This document shows, one piece after another, positions 17,419-25,482 of a DNA stretch of 30,834 nt. The DNA is taken from contig CAYZGR010000038.1 of assembly GCA_964478125.1 (NCBI GenBank), forward strand, positions 1 to 30,834. The letters run 5' to 3'. The number at the start of each line of letters is the position of its first letter. Position 1 is the first letter of the stretch. This stretch comes from FW021-bin31 sp964478125 (GTDB lineage Bacteria > Bacteroidota > Bacteroidia > Chitinophagales > Chitinophagaceae). Both the position numbers and the translations under genes were made by a program. A model generated the notes under the pieces. That model was given only the letters and a program-made list of their open reading frames with translations. It did not search any database and was not told the origin of the DNA.

Positions 17419-18267
17419 CTATATGATATCCATGACTTTCCCGTCGCGCAAGTTGAAAAGAATAATACCGATAACAAAAACCATTATGGAGAATCCCAAA
17501 GAATATCCCAAAGCGGAAAGGCTATGCATGCCTGAGCCCAAAAAACCATAACGGAAGCTTTCAATAACCGGGGTAACGGGATTGAATAACAATAATTTTT
17601 TATATCCATCCGGAACCACATCCAAAGGATAAATCACCGGTGTGGCAAACATCCAAATGCGTAACAAAAAGGACAGCAGATTCTGAATATCTCTGTATTT
17701 TGCAGATATAGAGGTGAAAATAAGACCCAGGCCGAGGCTCATTAATGCCAATATAAATACCAGCAGGGGAAATAACAACAGCCAGATATGAGGATGCAGG
17801 TTTTCTCCCCTCGCAAACAACCCTAAAAAGAGCAGCATATAAATGCCAAACTGAATGCCCAGCCGGATCATTTGGGATAACACCATAGACAGAGAGACAA
17901 TAATCCGGGGGAAATAGACCTTATGGAATATTGCAGTGTGGCTTCCGTAGGTATAAGATACGGCAGCCAGGCTTTCTGAGAAAAATCCCCATAGAATGAC
18001 GCTTCCGAAGTAAAACAATAAACCGGGTTTCCCGGATGTGGAGATACCCACTACATTTTTAAAGATTATTACATAGATGAGCGCGGTAAGAAGCGGCTGA
18101 ATGAAAATCCATAGAGAACCCAGTACGGTTTGCTTATAAGAAGCTAAAAAATCCCGTCTCACAAAACGCAGGAGCAATTCCCGGTTTCGCCATACTTCTT
18201 TGATATAAAAATCTGGCCATGAGGTATGGGGCGTAATCTCCCAGGTTAGTGATTTTTCCGGTTTCAT
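17419..18267 (-). CDS. wzm: Wzm-like ABC-2 polysaccharide export permease
   Basis: A 282-residue inner-membrane protein of the ABC-2 type. The N-terminal amphipathic stretch WRNRELLLRFVRRDFLASYKQ is characteristic, followed by LGSLWIFIQPLLTALIYVIIF as the first membrane helix. About six helices can be picked out, ending with LGFSIMVFVIGIILFNL. The conserved MFATPVIYPLDVVPDGYK and LLLFNPVTPVIESFRYG lie before the last helix. With the ATPase encoded 11 bp downstream it would form the channel that moves a lipid-linked glycan to the periplasm. It is the first gene of the locus on this strand; the promoter should lie in 18268-18626, but I could not find a TTTG/TAnnTTTG pair there. Confidence 0.92.
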   Translation of the reverse strand: MKPEKSLTWEITPHTSWPDFYIKEVWRNRELLLRFVRRDFLASYKQTVLGSLWIFIQPLLTALIYVIIFKNVVGISTSGKPGLLFYFGSVILWGFFSESLAAVSYTYGSHTAIFHKVYFPRIIVSLSMVLSQMIRLGIQFGIYMLLFLGLFARGENLHPHIWLLLFPLLVFILALMSLGLGLIFTSISAKYRDIQNLLSFLLRIWMFATPVIYPLDVVPDGYKKLLLFNPVTPVIESFRYGFLGSGMHSLSALGYSLGFSIMVFVIGIILFNLRDGKVMDII

Positions 18268-18340
18268 AGATTAACAGGCTCTCAAAGTAGGCTTTTTCTC
18301 TTTATGATACAAGCTAAGATAAAGATTATTTTAATATCCC

Positions 18341-18594
18341 TTACCCGTCACATGGATTTCCCCGTTTGCTTACTTGTTTTTCTTCGGAAAAAGCTTCAGC
18401 TATCATGCCGGTAAAGAGGCCGGGGAGACTGTATACTCGTTGCGACACTAAAAAAAGAACGCGATATTTTTAATAACACCAACTTTCTTAAATCCATTCT
18501 CCCCGTTCCTATCGACAGATATTCCTTCTCTGGTAGCAATCACTCTATCGCCTTCAGGAATGAGAGGGTATAGAGGAGGAAACCTATTTTGGGA
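18341..18594 (-). pseudogene. Coding-like relic of unknown family between wzm and the symporter
   Basis: The 359 bp between the symporter stop and wzm has two overlapping protein-like frames on the minus strand. 18594-18448 reads 48 codons including IPEGDRVIATREGISVDRN and GFKKVGVIKN, then stops just after a run of seven T. An adjacent frame ending at 18341 carries SLPGLFTGMIAEAFSEE. Adding one T to the run would join them into one frame of over 80 codons. This looks like a gene fragment broken by a slippage frameshift. I do not recognise the family, and neither part has a start codon at its head. Confidence 0.35.
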
Positions 18595-18626
18595 TCATAT
18601 AAAGAGAACTAAACGTGATGCTATTC

Positions 18627-20258
18627 TTATCCTGCAACCCCCCATTTTGAGAAATAGATATAAATGGCCGCCAGCAGAATAAGGATGATGGCCGAGGCTA
18701 TAACATCCCAACGATTCCAGGTTGAACGAGATAAAGCTTTGTCTTCTTTTAAGGTTGTAGAAAACGTCAGCCCGTTCAATTGCGCTTGTGCCGGCGGTTC
18801 CGTTGCCAGGCTTACTCCAATCATCAAAACGATACAGAACACAAACAATATAATACAGAAGTAGAGGAAATTAATGTCTGCGAAAGTATATAAAAAGCCG
18901 CTCAACGATTCTTTGTTCAGCTCAAGGCCTATTCTCAACATGCCAATGACGAAACCGCCAATGAGCGCGGAGAGCGCACCTTTGGCATTGATTCGTTTAT
19001 AAAGCAATCCAAGCAGAAATACGGCGGCGATAGGAGGGGCCAGGTAGGACTGGACACTTTGCAGATATTGGTACAATACATTGGAAATGCCCTTCATGAC
19101 CGGTACCCACAATATGCCAAGGAGCACTACCACGGCAGTAGCAATGCGGCCTACACGTACTAATTTTTTTTCTGAGGTATCCGGTTTGACCTTTTTATAA
19201 ATATCTATGGTAAAAAGGGTGGAGCATGAGTTGAAAACCGAGGCAAGAGAACTCATTAACGCCGCCAGTAAACCGCCCGCTACCAATCCGCGTACGCCTA
19301 CCGGCAGCAGGGCCTCTACCAATACCGGAAATGCCTGATCTGCACGAGGCAGGTTTATCTGACCTGTTTTTGCCAAAGCGGCTGCGATGAGCCCCGGCAC
19401 CATAAAGATAAAGAACGGGAATAATTTGAGATAGCCGCTAAAAATAGCGCCCCTTCTGGCTTGTTGTTCATTCCTTGCCATCAGGCAACGTTGCACGATA
19501 TATTGGTCGGTACACCAATACCAGATACCTACAATGGGAGCGGCAAATACAAGACCTGCCCAGGGGAAGTCCGGGTCGCTCAACGGATGGAACAAGTTTA
19601 GATTTTCTTTAGGGGTCATTTGAATTAAGGTATCCCATCCACCCAGCTTATGAAGTCCCACCAGGGTTAAAACGATGGATCCGATCAATAGAACAATAGC
19701 CTGAAGCGCCTCTGTAAAGGCTACTGCACGCATTCCCCCCAGAATGGTATAAATTCCGGTAATCAGTACAAGAATAATGGCGCTGGTCCAAAAGTCCACT
19801 CCAATAAAGGAAGAGATGACTACAGAACCGGCATATACGGTAACGGACACCTTGGTCAATACATAGCTTAATAATGAAACGACGGATAAAAACCATCGGG
19901 CATGGGAATTATATCTTTTTTCCAGAAATTCGGGCATGGTGAATACCTTGCTTCGCATATAAAAAGGAATAAATACCCACCCGAGGAGCAATAAGATATA
20001 GGATTGTAACTCGTATTGTCCCATAACTACGCCCGATTCTACCGCCGTGCCCGCTAATCCGACAACATGTTCCGAACCGATATTGGATGCTAAGATAGAA
20101 GTACCGATGATAAACCATCCGATATTTCTCCCGGCAAGGAAGTATTCGCCGGAAGTGTCCTTTTTCCTTCTCATGGTCCAGGCAGAAATACCTGCGATCA
20201 GAAGGAAATAAAAGATGACTACAATCCAATCTATAGTTCCGAGAAACTGGTGATGCAT
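18627..20258 (-). CDS. Sodium:solute symporter (SSS family), probable L-arabinose importer
   Basis: A 543-residue inner-membrane protein of the SSS/SGLT family with about 13-14 membrane helices. The opening IDWIVVIFYFLLIAGISAW and EYFLAGRNIGWFIIGTSILASNIGSEHVVGLAG are characteristic, as is the sugar-type signature GIWYWCTDQYIVQRCLMA. A final helix lies close to the C-terminus (IASAIILILLAAIYIYF). It would carry a sugar inward with Na+. It is the last gene of the ara operon, 70 bp after araA, so L-arabinose is the likely substrate. The specificity rests on context only; related carriers take glucose, galactose or myo-inositol. Confidence 0.88.
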   Translation of the reverse strand: MHHQFLGTIDWIVVIFYFLLIAGISAWTMRRKKDTSGEYFLAGRNIGWFIIGTSILASNIGSEHVVGLAGTAVESGVVMGQYELQSYILLLLGWVFIPFYMRSKVFTMPEFLEKRYNSHARWFLSVVSLLSYVLTKVSVTVYAGSVVISSFIGVDFWTSAIILVLITGIYTILGGMRAVAFTEALQAIVLLIGSIVLTLVGLHKLGGWDTLIQMTPKENLNLFHPLSDPDFPWAGLVFAAPIVGIWYWCTDQYIVQRCLMARNEQQARRGAIFSGYLKLFPFFIFMVPGLIAAALAKTGQINLPRADQAFPVLVEALLPVGVRGLVAGGLLAALMSSLASVFNSCSTLFTIDIYKKVKPDTSEKKLVRVGRIATAVVVLLGILWVPVMKGISNVLYQYLQSVQSYLAPPIAAVFLLGLLYKRINAKGALSALIGGFVIGMLRIGLELNKESLSGFLYTFADINFLYFCIILFVFCIVLMIGVSLATEPPAQAQLNGLTFSTTLKEDKALSRSTWNRWDVIASAIILILLAAIYIYFSKWGVAG

Positions 20259-20328
20259 AACTTGTTGTTTAGAAGTTAAAGTCTGATCTTTACGTTTTAT
20301 TGAATAAAGTAGTTTTTAATGATCTATT

Positions 20329-21822
20329 TTATCTATTCACTGCGGCCTCATTCCATTTCAATTCATTCTTAAACTGGTACAAATTAGTTTCTTTACCGAT
20401 TAAAACGAATTCAAATCCGGCAATTGTGGCAAAGTCCTCAAGATGTTCCCTGGATAGGTTTTGACTAAAACAAGTATGATGGGCGCCACCTGCAAGGATC
20501 CATGCGCTGCAGCCCGTTTGCATATCCGGCTGGGGTTTCCATAGGACCCGGGCCACGGGTAAGCGGGGTAAAGCCTGTATAGGCGGAAGGGCCTCTACCT
20601 CATTAATAAGAAGCCTGAACCGGTTTCCCATATCTACCAGGGAGGCGTTGAGTGCAGTCCCGCCCGACACATTAAATACGAGGCGTACCGGGTCTTCTTT
20701 ACCTCCAATACCCAAGGGATGAATTTCGCAGGAAGGTTTTCCATCGGCTATTGATTCACATATTTCCAGCATGTGGGAGCCCATGACCATCTCATGACCG
20801 GGTTCAAAATGATAGGTATAATCTTCCATAAAGGAATTTCCACCCTTCAGTCCGGTAGCCATTACTTTCATGGCCCGAACCAGTGCAGCGGTTTTCCAAT
20901 CTCCTTCAGCGCCGAATCCGAATCCCCTGGCCATCAGGCGTTGTACTGCGATACCCGGCAACTGTTTTAGTCCATACAAATCTTCGAAGGTATCTGTAAA
21001 CCCTTTAAAATTTCCCTCTTCCAAAAAAGCGGTCAGACCGAGTTCAATTCTTGCCGCCTCCCGTAAGGAAGGGTGCTGTTTCCCATTCTTTTTTAAAGCG
21101 TCTGCGAGATGGTATTTACCGCTGTATTCTTCACAAAGGGTGTCAATAGCCTGTGTGGTTATGGTATTCATCTTTTTTACCAGATCTCCGATCCCATAGG
21201 TGTTGACGGCATATCCCAATTGCCTTTCCGCCTCCACTTTATCGCCTTCGGTTACAGCTACCTGGCGCATGTTGTCCCCAAACCGGACAAATTGGGCGCC
21301 CTGCCAGTCATACCAGGCTGCTGCTGCGCGACTCCAGGTATCAATTTGATTTTGTACGGCCGTATTTTGCCAGTGTCCGGTGACCACCTTGCGTTTTATT
21401 TTCATCCGGGAACAAATGAATCCGAATTCACGATCGCCGTGTGCACTTTGATTCAGGTTCATGAAGTCCATATCAATATCCTTCCAGGGGATATCCCGGT
21501 TGAATTGCGTATGTAAATGAAGCAGGGGTTTTTGAAGGGCCTCTAATCCTCTTATCCACATTTTGGCAGGGGAGAAGGTATGCATCCAGGCGATCATTCC
21601 GATACAGTTGGGAGCTACATTGGCTTGTTGGATCGTGTTATATATTTCTTCTGAAGTGGTAACTATGGGTTTGAATAAGATGGAGACGGGGATGTTTTGG
21701 CTTTCGTTTAATGCCTGTGTTATCTGTCTTGAATGATCCGCTACTTGTTTTAATGTTTCTTCTCCATATAAATGCTGGCTTCCTGTGACAAACCAGACTT
21801 CAAATTGTTTCAGATTGTTCAT
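20329..21822 (-). CDS. araA: L-arabinose isomerase
   Basis: Cytosolic, metal-dependent (Mn2+) enzyme converting L-arabinose to L-ribulose. At 497 residues it is almost the length of E. coli AraA (500), and the metal and catalytic residues fall in equivalent places: E306 in GAEGDW, E333 in MEDYTYHF, H350 in GSHMLE and H449 in AGGAHHT. The N-terminal EVWFVTGSQHLYGEETL and TGHWQN (148-153) are also strongly conserved. It lies 93 bp after araD; the spacer contains short direct repeats. There is no sign of damage. Confidence 0.97.
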   Translation of the reverse strand: MNNLKQFEVWFVTGSQHLYGEETLKQVADHSRQITQALNESQNIPVSILFKPIVTTSEEIYNTIQQANVAPNCIGMIAWMHTFSPAKMWIRGLEALQKPLLHLHTQFNRDIPWKDIDMDFMNLNQSAHGDREFGFICSRMKIKRKVVTGHWQNTAVQNQIDTWSRAAAAWYDWQGAQFVRFGDNMRQVAVTEGDKVEAERQLGYAVNTYGIGDLVKKMNTITTQAIDTLCEEYSGKYHLADALKKNGKQHPSLREAARIELGLTAFLEEGNFKGFTDTFEDLYGLKQLPGIAVQRLMARGFGFGAEGDWKTAALVRAMKVMATGLKGGNSFMEDYTYHFEPGHEMVMGSHMLEICESIADGKPSCEIHPLGIGGKEDPVRLVFNVSGGTALNASLVDMGNRFRLLINEVEALPPIQALPRLPVARVLWKPQPDMQTGCSAWILAGGAHHTCFSQNLSREHLEDFATIAGFEFVLIGKETNLYQFKNELKWNEAAVNR

Positions 21823-21851
21823 GTGTCCGTTGTTGTATTTGGATGATTAGT

Positions 21852-21908
21852 CGTAATTCCTAATTTATAATTCGTAATTCTGGTAAACTGCCACTGCCTC
21901 CTGCCACT
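21852..21908. repeat. Short direct repeats in the araD-araA spacer
   Basis: CGTAATTC occurs at 21852-21859 and 21873-21880 (period 21), and CTGCCACT at 21888-21895 and 21901-21908 (period 13). Both repeat types sit in the 93-bp spacer. They resemble the low-complexity intergenic repeats seen in many Sphingobacteriia and Chitinophagia genomes (from memory). No operator-like symmetry is visible. Confidence 0.55.
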
Positions 21909-21915
21909 TCTTCTC

Positions 21916-22617
21916 CTACTCTTGTCCATAATATGCATCCTTTCCATGCTTCCTTTCATAATGTTTCTGAATAAGGGCCTCTTTCAGTATTTTTACTTTT
22001 GGATTTATCTGTTCTGTTAAATAAGCGATTTTAGCCACTTCTTCCAGTACGGCGCTGTTATAAACGGCCTTCTCTGCTGTTTTCCCCCAGGTAAAAGGAG
22101 CATGATTTCCTATAAGAACCATTTCCACCTCTTTATGATCAAATCCTTTTTCCTTAAGGCAATGGATGATCTGAAACCCTGTCTGATGTTCATAATCTCC
22201 CCGGATCATTTCGTCACTCATAGGGGGAGCGCAGGGGATAGGTACCGTATTGTGATCGGCATGAGTGGTGCCGTATATCGGAATATCGCGTAAGGATTGG
22301 GCCCAGGCAGTAGCGTAAGTGGAATGGGTATGAACGATTCCTTCAATGTCCTTCCAGTGTTTGTATAGCACGGCGTGGGTTTTTGTATCTGAAGAAGGCC
22401 TGAGATTCCCGTCAATAATATTCCCGTCGAAATCCACGACGACCATTTTTTCCGGCGATAAATCCGTATAGGGAACTCCGCTGGGTTTTATAGCAAATAC
22501 TCCTTGGGCCTGATCTGCGGCACTGACGTTTCCAAACGTAAACAATACCAGTTTTAATTCCGATAACTGCATGTTGGCTTTATAAGCCTGTTCCCGGATG
22601 TAGTTAAAATTGTTCAT
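21916..22617 (-). CDS. araD: L-ribulose-5-phosphate 4-epimerase
   Basis: Cytosolic class II aldolase-fold enzyme that epimerises L-ribulose 5-phosphate to D-xylulose 5-phosphate. It has 233 residues (E. coli 231). Zinc ligands are H96 and H98 in VHTHST and H172 in GNHAPFTWG; D77 lies in PSSDTKTH. The phosphate-binding opening reads LFTFGNVSA, with Phe where the E. coli enzyme has Trp, and KPSGV follows. A catalytic tyrosine lies near the C-terminus (DAYYGQE). GTTHADHNTVPIPCAPPM is the Bacteroidota form of the loop. It lies between araB (90 bp upstream) and araA. Confidence 0.95.
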   Translation of the reverse strand: MNNFNYIREQAYKANMQLSELKLVLFTFGNVSAADQAQGVFAIKPSGVPYTDLSPEKMVVVDFDGNIIDGNLRPSSDTKTHAVLYKHWKDIEGIVHTHSTYATAWAQSLRDIPIYGTTHADHNTVPIPCAPPMSDEMIRGDYEHQTGFQIIHCLKEKGFDHKEVEMVLIGNHAPFTWGKTAEKAVYNSAVLEEVAKIAYLTEQINPKVKILKEALIQKHYERKHGKDAYYGQE

Positions 22618-22618
22618 A

Positions 22619-22659
22619 GTTATATTGTTATATTGCTATATGGTTGGGTTGTTATATTG
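22619..22659. repeat. Tandem GTTATATTG repeats in the araB-araD spacer
   Basis: GTTATATTG occurs at 22619-22627, 22627-22635 (sharing one base) and 22651-22659, with related CTATATGG in between. The first copy starts just upstream of the araD ATG. These look like slippage-prone intergenic repeats, not a symmetrical protein site. A further run of similar short units (TATAAAACTATTTAGCTAT) lies close to the araB stop. Confidence 0.5.
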
Positions 22660-22707
22660 TTGAACCATTTAAACGTTCAGCCATAAGACTATAAAACTAT
22701 TTAGCTA

Positions 22708-24417
22708 TTATCGTTGTTCTTCTTCCACGAAGGTTCCTAACCTTTTATATTTTTCGTACCTTTTGTTATAAAGGCTTACTTTCTCTTGGTCCGGCTGAAA
22801 TTCTTTATCAAATCCTTGTCCCATGGCATTCATCGCTTCTTCTACTTTAGGGTAGATCCCGGCTGCAGTGGCGGCAAACATGGCTGCTCCGCCGGCACAG
22901 GTTTGCTCTGAGCTATGGATGCGGATGGGCATGTTTATGACGTCTGCCATCATTTGCATAATGAAGTCGGCTTTCCGCGCCACTCCGCCCAGGCCGATAA
23001 GCCCCTTTATCTGAACATGCTGATCATTAAAACAATCTACTATTTTCTTTGCTCCGAAGCAGGTGGCTTCTGCGAGGGCCCTGAATATGGACGGCGCATT
23101 GCTGGCCAGATTTAACCCGCTGATCGCTGCTTTTAGATTTTGATTGGCTCCCGGGGTCCGCCGGCCGTTCAGCCAGTCGATAGCCAGCTCTGTTTCGTCA
23201 GTAAGCGGAATTTTAGCTGCTTTCGTACTTAAAGCGGGAATGAGTTTTTTATTTATTTCTTCTTTCAGTCTCTGGGCGGTGCCTTTGTCTATCACATTTG
23301 TAAGGGTGCATATCTCCTGCAGCGGCCATTGGATGAGCCTGCTGAACCAGGCATATACATCGCCAAATGCAGACTGACCGGCTTCCATTCCCATCATGCC
23401 GGGAATTATTGATCCGGGTACCTGTCCACAAATTCCTTTAATCAATTTATGCTCCATTTCGTCCAGGGGCGCCACCAGCATATCACAGGTTGAGGTTCCC
23501 ATTACTTTACTTAAATGATAGGGTTCAATTTGGCCACCGACGGCTCCCATATGTGCATCAAAGGCGCCTACACTAACGACGACATCGGTAGATAGGCCCA
23601 ATTTATCTGCCCATTCTTTGCAAAGACAACCGGCCGGTTGATCGGAAGTGTAGGTTGTATCGAACAGATGTTTGATGGGATCGTTTAACAGCGGATCCAA
23701 GGTATGAAAAAAATGATCGGGGGGAAACCCTTGTTTTTCTTTCTCTTTTGCTGTTGCAGGATATGGCTGAGATCGTGCGGTCCATAAGGCTTTATGTCCT
23801 GCCGCACAACGGCTCCTTTTCATTTTCGAAATATGTCTGCCGCCCGTTAACAAAAAAGGGACCCAGTCGCAATGCTCCACCCAGGAATAACAAACCTTCC
23901 TGACGGATTCATCGGCTCTCAAAATATGGAGGAGTTTGGCCCAGAACCATTCAGAGGAATAGGCGCCTCCTACGAATTGAAGATAGTCGATATCGAAATG
24001 GCTTGCATGTTCATTTATTTCCGAAGCTTCTTTAACAGCGGTATGATCTTTCCATAAGATGAACATGGCATTGGGATTATCCCGGAATTCCGGCAACAGG
24101 GCCAAAGGCGTTCCCGATTCATTAACAGCCACCGGAGTGGAACCGGTCGTGTCTATGGCTATTCCCTTTATATTGGAGGCGACATGGTTCCCTGCCTGTT
24201 TAAGGCAATCTAAAATGGTGCTTTGTAATCCTTCAATATAGTCGGACGGGTGCTGCCGGAACTGGTTCTTAATGGGAATACAGTATAATTTGTCGGCCCA
24301 TCTGCGAAACGGATGTACTGCAGATGCTATTTCGTTTCCATTGGCCGCCTGTATGATCACCGATCGAACAGAATCGGTACCAAAATCCACGCCGATGACA
24401 AATTGCTCTTTATCCAT
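22708..24417 (-). CDS. araB: Ribulokinase
   Basis: A cytosolic FGGY-family sugar kinase phosphorylating L-ribulose to L-ribulose 5-phosphate with ATP. It has 569 residues (E. coli 566). Motifs: the N-terminal phosphate loop GVDFGTDSVRSVI (9-21), IAIDTTGSTPV (87-97), the catalytic aspartate D287 in VGAFDAHMGAVGG, MGTSTCDML (306-314) and the adenosine-side TCAGGAAMFAATAAGIY near 530. IKGLIGLGGVARKADFIMQM is the usual sequence between the last two. It is the first structural gene of the operon after araR, 57 bp away, and that spacer holds an AraR-like operator. Confidence 0.96.
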   Translation of the reverse strand: MDKEQFVIGVDFGTDSVRSVIIQAANGNEIASAVHPFRRWADKLYCIPIKNQFRQHPSDYIEGLQSTILDCLKQAGNHVASNIKGIAIDTTGSTPVAVNESGTPLALLPEFRDNPNAMFILWKDHTAVKEASEINEHASHFDIDYLQFVGGAYSSEWFWAKLLHILRADESVRKVCYSWVEHCDWVPFLLTGGRHISKMKRSRCAAGHKALWTARSQPYPATAKEKEKQGFPPDHFFHTLDPLLNDPIKHLFDTTYTSDQPAGCLCKEWADKLGLSTDVVVSVGAFDAHMGAVGGQIEPYHLSKVMGTSTCDMLVAPLDEMEHKLIKGICGQVPGSIIPGMMGMEAGQSAFGDVYAWFSRLIQWPLQEICTLTNVIDKGTAQRLKEEINKKLIPALSTKAAKIPLTDETELAIDWLNGRRTPGANQNLKAAISGLNLASNAPSIFRALAEATCFGAKKIVDCFNDQHVQIKGLIGLGGVARKADFIMQMMADVINMPIRIHSSEQTCAGGAAMFAATAAGIYPKVEEAMNAMGQGFDKEFQPDQEKVSLYNKRYEKYKRLGTFVEEEQR

Positions 24418-24424
24418 ATTTTGA

Positions 24425-24445
24425 ATATTGTCTAATGTACACTTA
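24425..24445 (-). promoter_or_regulatory. Predicted AraR operator in front of araB
   Basis: On the minus strand TAAGTGT-N7-ACAATAT lies 8 to 28 bp ahead of the araB ATG. Its core TGTACATTAGACAAT differs at two positions from the site in front of the GH51 gene (TGTACGTTTGACAAT), and the half-site spacing is the same. The central TACATTAG resembles the TAnnTTTG -7 element with one mismatch, so the site would cover the promoter. No good -33 TTTG is seen. Confidence 0.55.
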
Positions 24446-24474
24446 TTTATAGGAATAAAAAAATTTTGTATGAT

Positions 24475-25182
24475 TTAATTAAGCAGGGAGTCCGGATTTG
24501 GAACAAATTTTAGAAAGGAATGGAAATTGGCAATATATTTCTTTTTATTGAGTTTGTAATAGAATGCCCCTTTTTTTGAGCCTGATTTGTCTTTGTCTTT
24601 TTGTTTGATTAATAAATCGGTGGACAAGACCTTACGGCTAAAGTTTCGTTTATCGAAAGTCGTATCGTAAATGTTTTCATACAGGTTCTGCAGTTGCGGC
24701 ATGGTAAATTTTTTCGGGAGCAGTTCGAATAATATGGGATGAAGGGAGGCTTTGTACCTCAATCGTTTTTTGGCCAGCGCGACCATCTTTGAGTGATCGA
24801 AAATAAGACGGGGAAATTCATTCAGAGGAAACCATTCGGCTTGAAAATTTGTGCTGATCTGTCGTTGATATTGCCGAATATCGATAAGTGCAAAATAGGA
24901 AACGCTTATGGTCCGTTCTACCGGATCCCGTTTGGGATGGCCAAATGCTTCTAACTGTTCCAGGTAAACGCCTTTCAAACCGGTGAGTTGGTGAAGGATG
25001 CGATTGGCGGCCTGATCCAGGCTCTCCTCGGGTTGAACAAACCCGCCCATGAGGCTCCACCTGCCTTTTTGAGGCTGAAACCCGCGTTTGATCAATAATA
25101 TCTTAAGTTCTTCCCCGTCAAAGCCAAAGATGATGCAATCTATTGCTATCAGATAGTGTTTTTGCCTCGGGTATCGTTTCAT
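24475..25182 (-). CDS. araR: AraR-type Nudix transcriptional regulator of arabinose use
   Basis: A 235-residue regulator with an N-terminal Nudix fold and a C-terminal winged-helix domain, the arrangement of AraR from Bacteroides thetaiotaomicron, which binds L-arabinose. Counted from the ATG at 25182, the Nudix box begins at G47 and reads GFVQPEES ... RILHQLTGL. Three catalytic glutamates of REUxEE are replaced by I62, Q65 and L66, as expected for a sensor and not a hydrolase. The DNA-binding part is about 150-215 (MPQLQNLYENIYDTTFDKRN, then FSRKVL and GAFYYKLN). The frame continues 43 codons upstream to 25311, but that extension is AT-rich, crosses a direct repeat and lacks family similarity, so I prefer 25182. 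It lies 57 bp before araB and divergent from the GH51 gene. Confidence 0.88.
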   Translation of the reverse strand: MKRYPRQKHYLIAIDCIIFGFDGEELKILLIKRGFQPQKGRWSLMGGFVQPEESLDQAANRILHQLTGLKGVYLEQLEAFGHPKRDPVERTISVSYFALIDIRQYQRQISTNFQAEWFPLNEFPRLIFDHSKMVALAKKRLRYKASLHPILFELLPKKFTMPQLQNLYENIYDTTFDKRNFSRKVLSTDLLIKQKDKDKSGSKKGAFYYKLNKKKYIANFHSFLKFVPNPDSLLN

Positions 25183-25267
25183 AAGAAGGATATAATTTAT
25201 AGTAATACAATCCCTGAAATTAAGATTTTTATGGCGGTAAAGATATTCTTTTTCTCTAATTTTAAAA

Positions 25268-25304
25268 AAATATTTGAATGAAAATTGAAATATTTGAATA
25301 AAAA
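25268..25304. repeat. Direct repeat of 17 bp at 20-bp period upstream of araR
   Basis: AAATATTTGAATGAAAA (25268-25284) recurs as AAATATTTGAATAAAAA (25288-25304) with one mismatch and a 20-bp period, close to two helical turns. It lies in the intergenic region between araR and the GH51 gene, upstream of the preferred araR start. It may be a regulatory site or an AT-rich slippage product. Confidence 0.4.
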
Positions 25305-25402
25305 GAGTCAAAGAAATTTAGAAAATGAATAACTGTAAACCAGATGCTTATACAAAAATTTCCTCCGTTTTAAGGAAAGATGATATAAGACTATGGGAAT
25401 AT

Positions 25403-25434
25403 TTTGGAAATCTGATTTTATTATTGTACGTTTG
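25403..25434 (+). promoter_or_regulatory. Promoter of the GH51 gene (Bacteroidota -33/-7 type)
   Basis: TTTG at 25403-25406 and TACGTTTG at 25427-25434 match both elements of the Bacteroidota housekeeping promoter (TTTG, 19-21 bp, TAnnTTTG) with a 20-bp spacer. Transcription would start near 25441, giving a leader of about 40 nt before the ATG at 25483. The predicted AraR operator covers the -7 element. Confidence 0.65.
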
Positions 25435-25441
25435 ACAATAA
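25421..25441 (+). promoter_or_regulatory. Predicted AraR operator over the GH51 promoter
   Basis: A perfect 7-bp inverted repeat, TTATTGT-N7-ACAATAA, spans the -7 element of the GH51 promoter. A related site with the same spacing lies in front of araB. The overlap with TACGTTTG means a bound protein would block the polymerase, fitting repression relieved by L-arabinose. Confidence 0.65.
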
Positions 25442-25482
25442 AGGTTTTTTTAATTCTAAATTTTATTTCTCTAAAAAAATGA

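Noticed and set aside
22619..22659. Tandem repeats considered as a CRISPR-like array
   Set aside because: Units are nine bases, without unique spacers of constant length or cas genes.
25183..25311. 43-codon N-terminal extension of AraR
   Set aside because: It is AT-rich, rich in Phe, Tyr and Lys, crosses the 20-bp-period direct repeat, and AraR proteins begin near the Nudix strand, so the ATG at 25182 is preferred.
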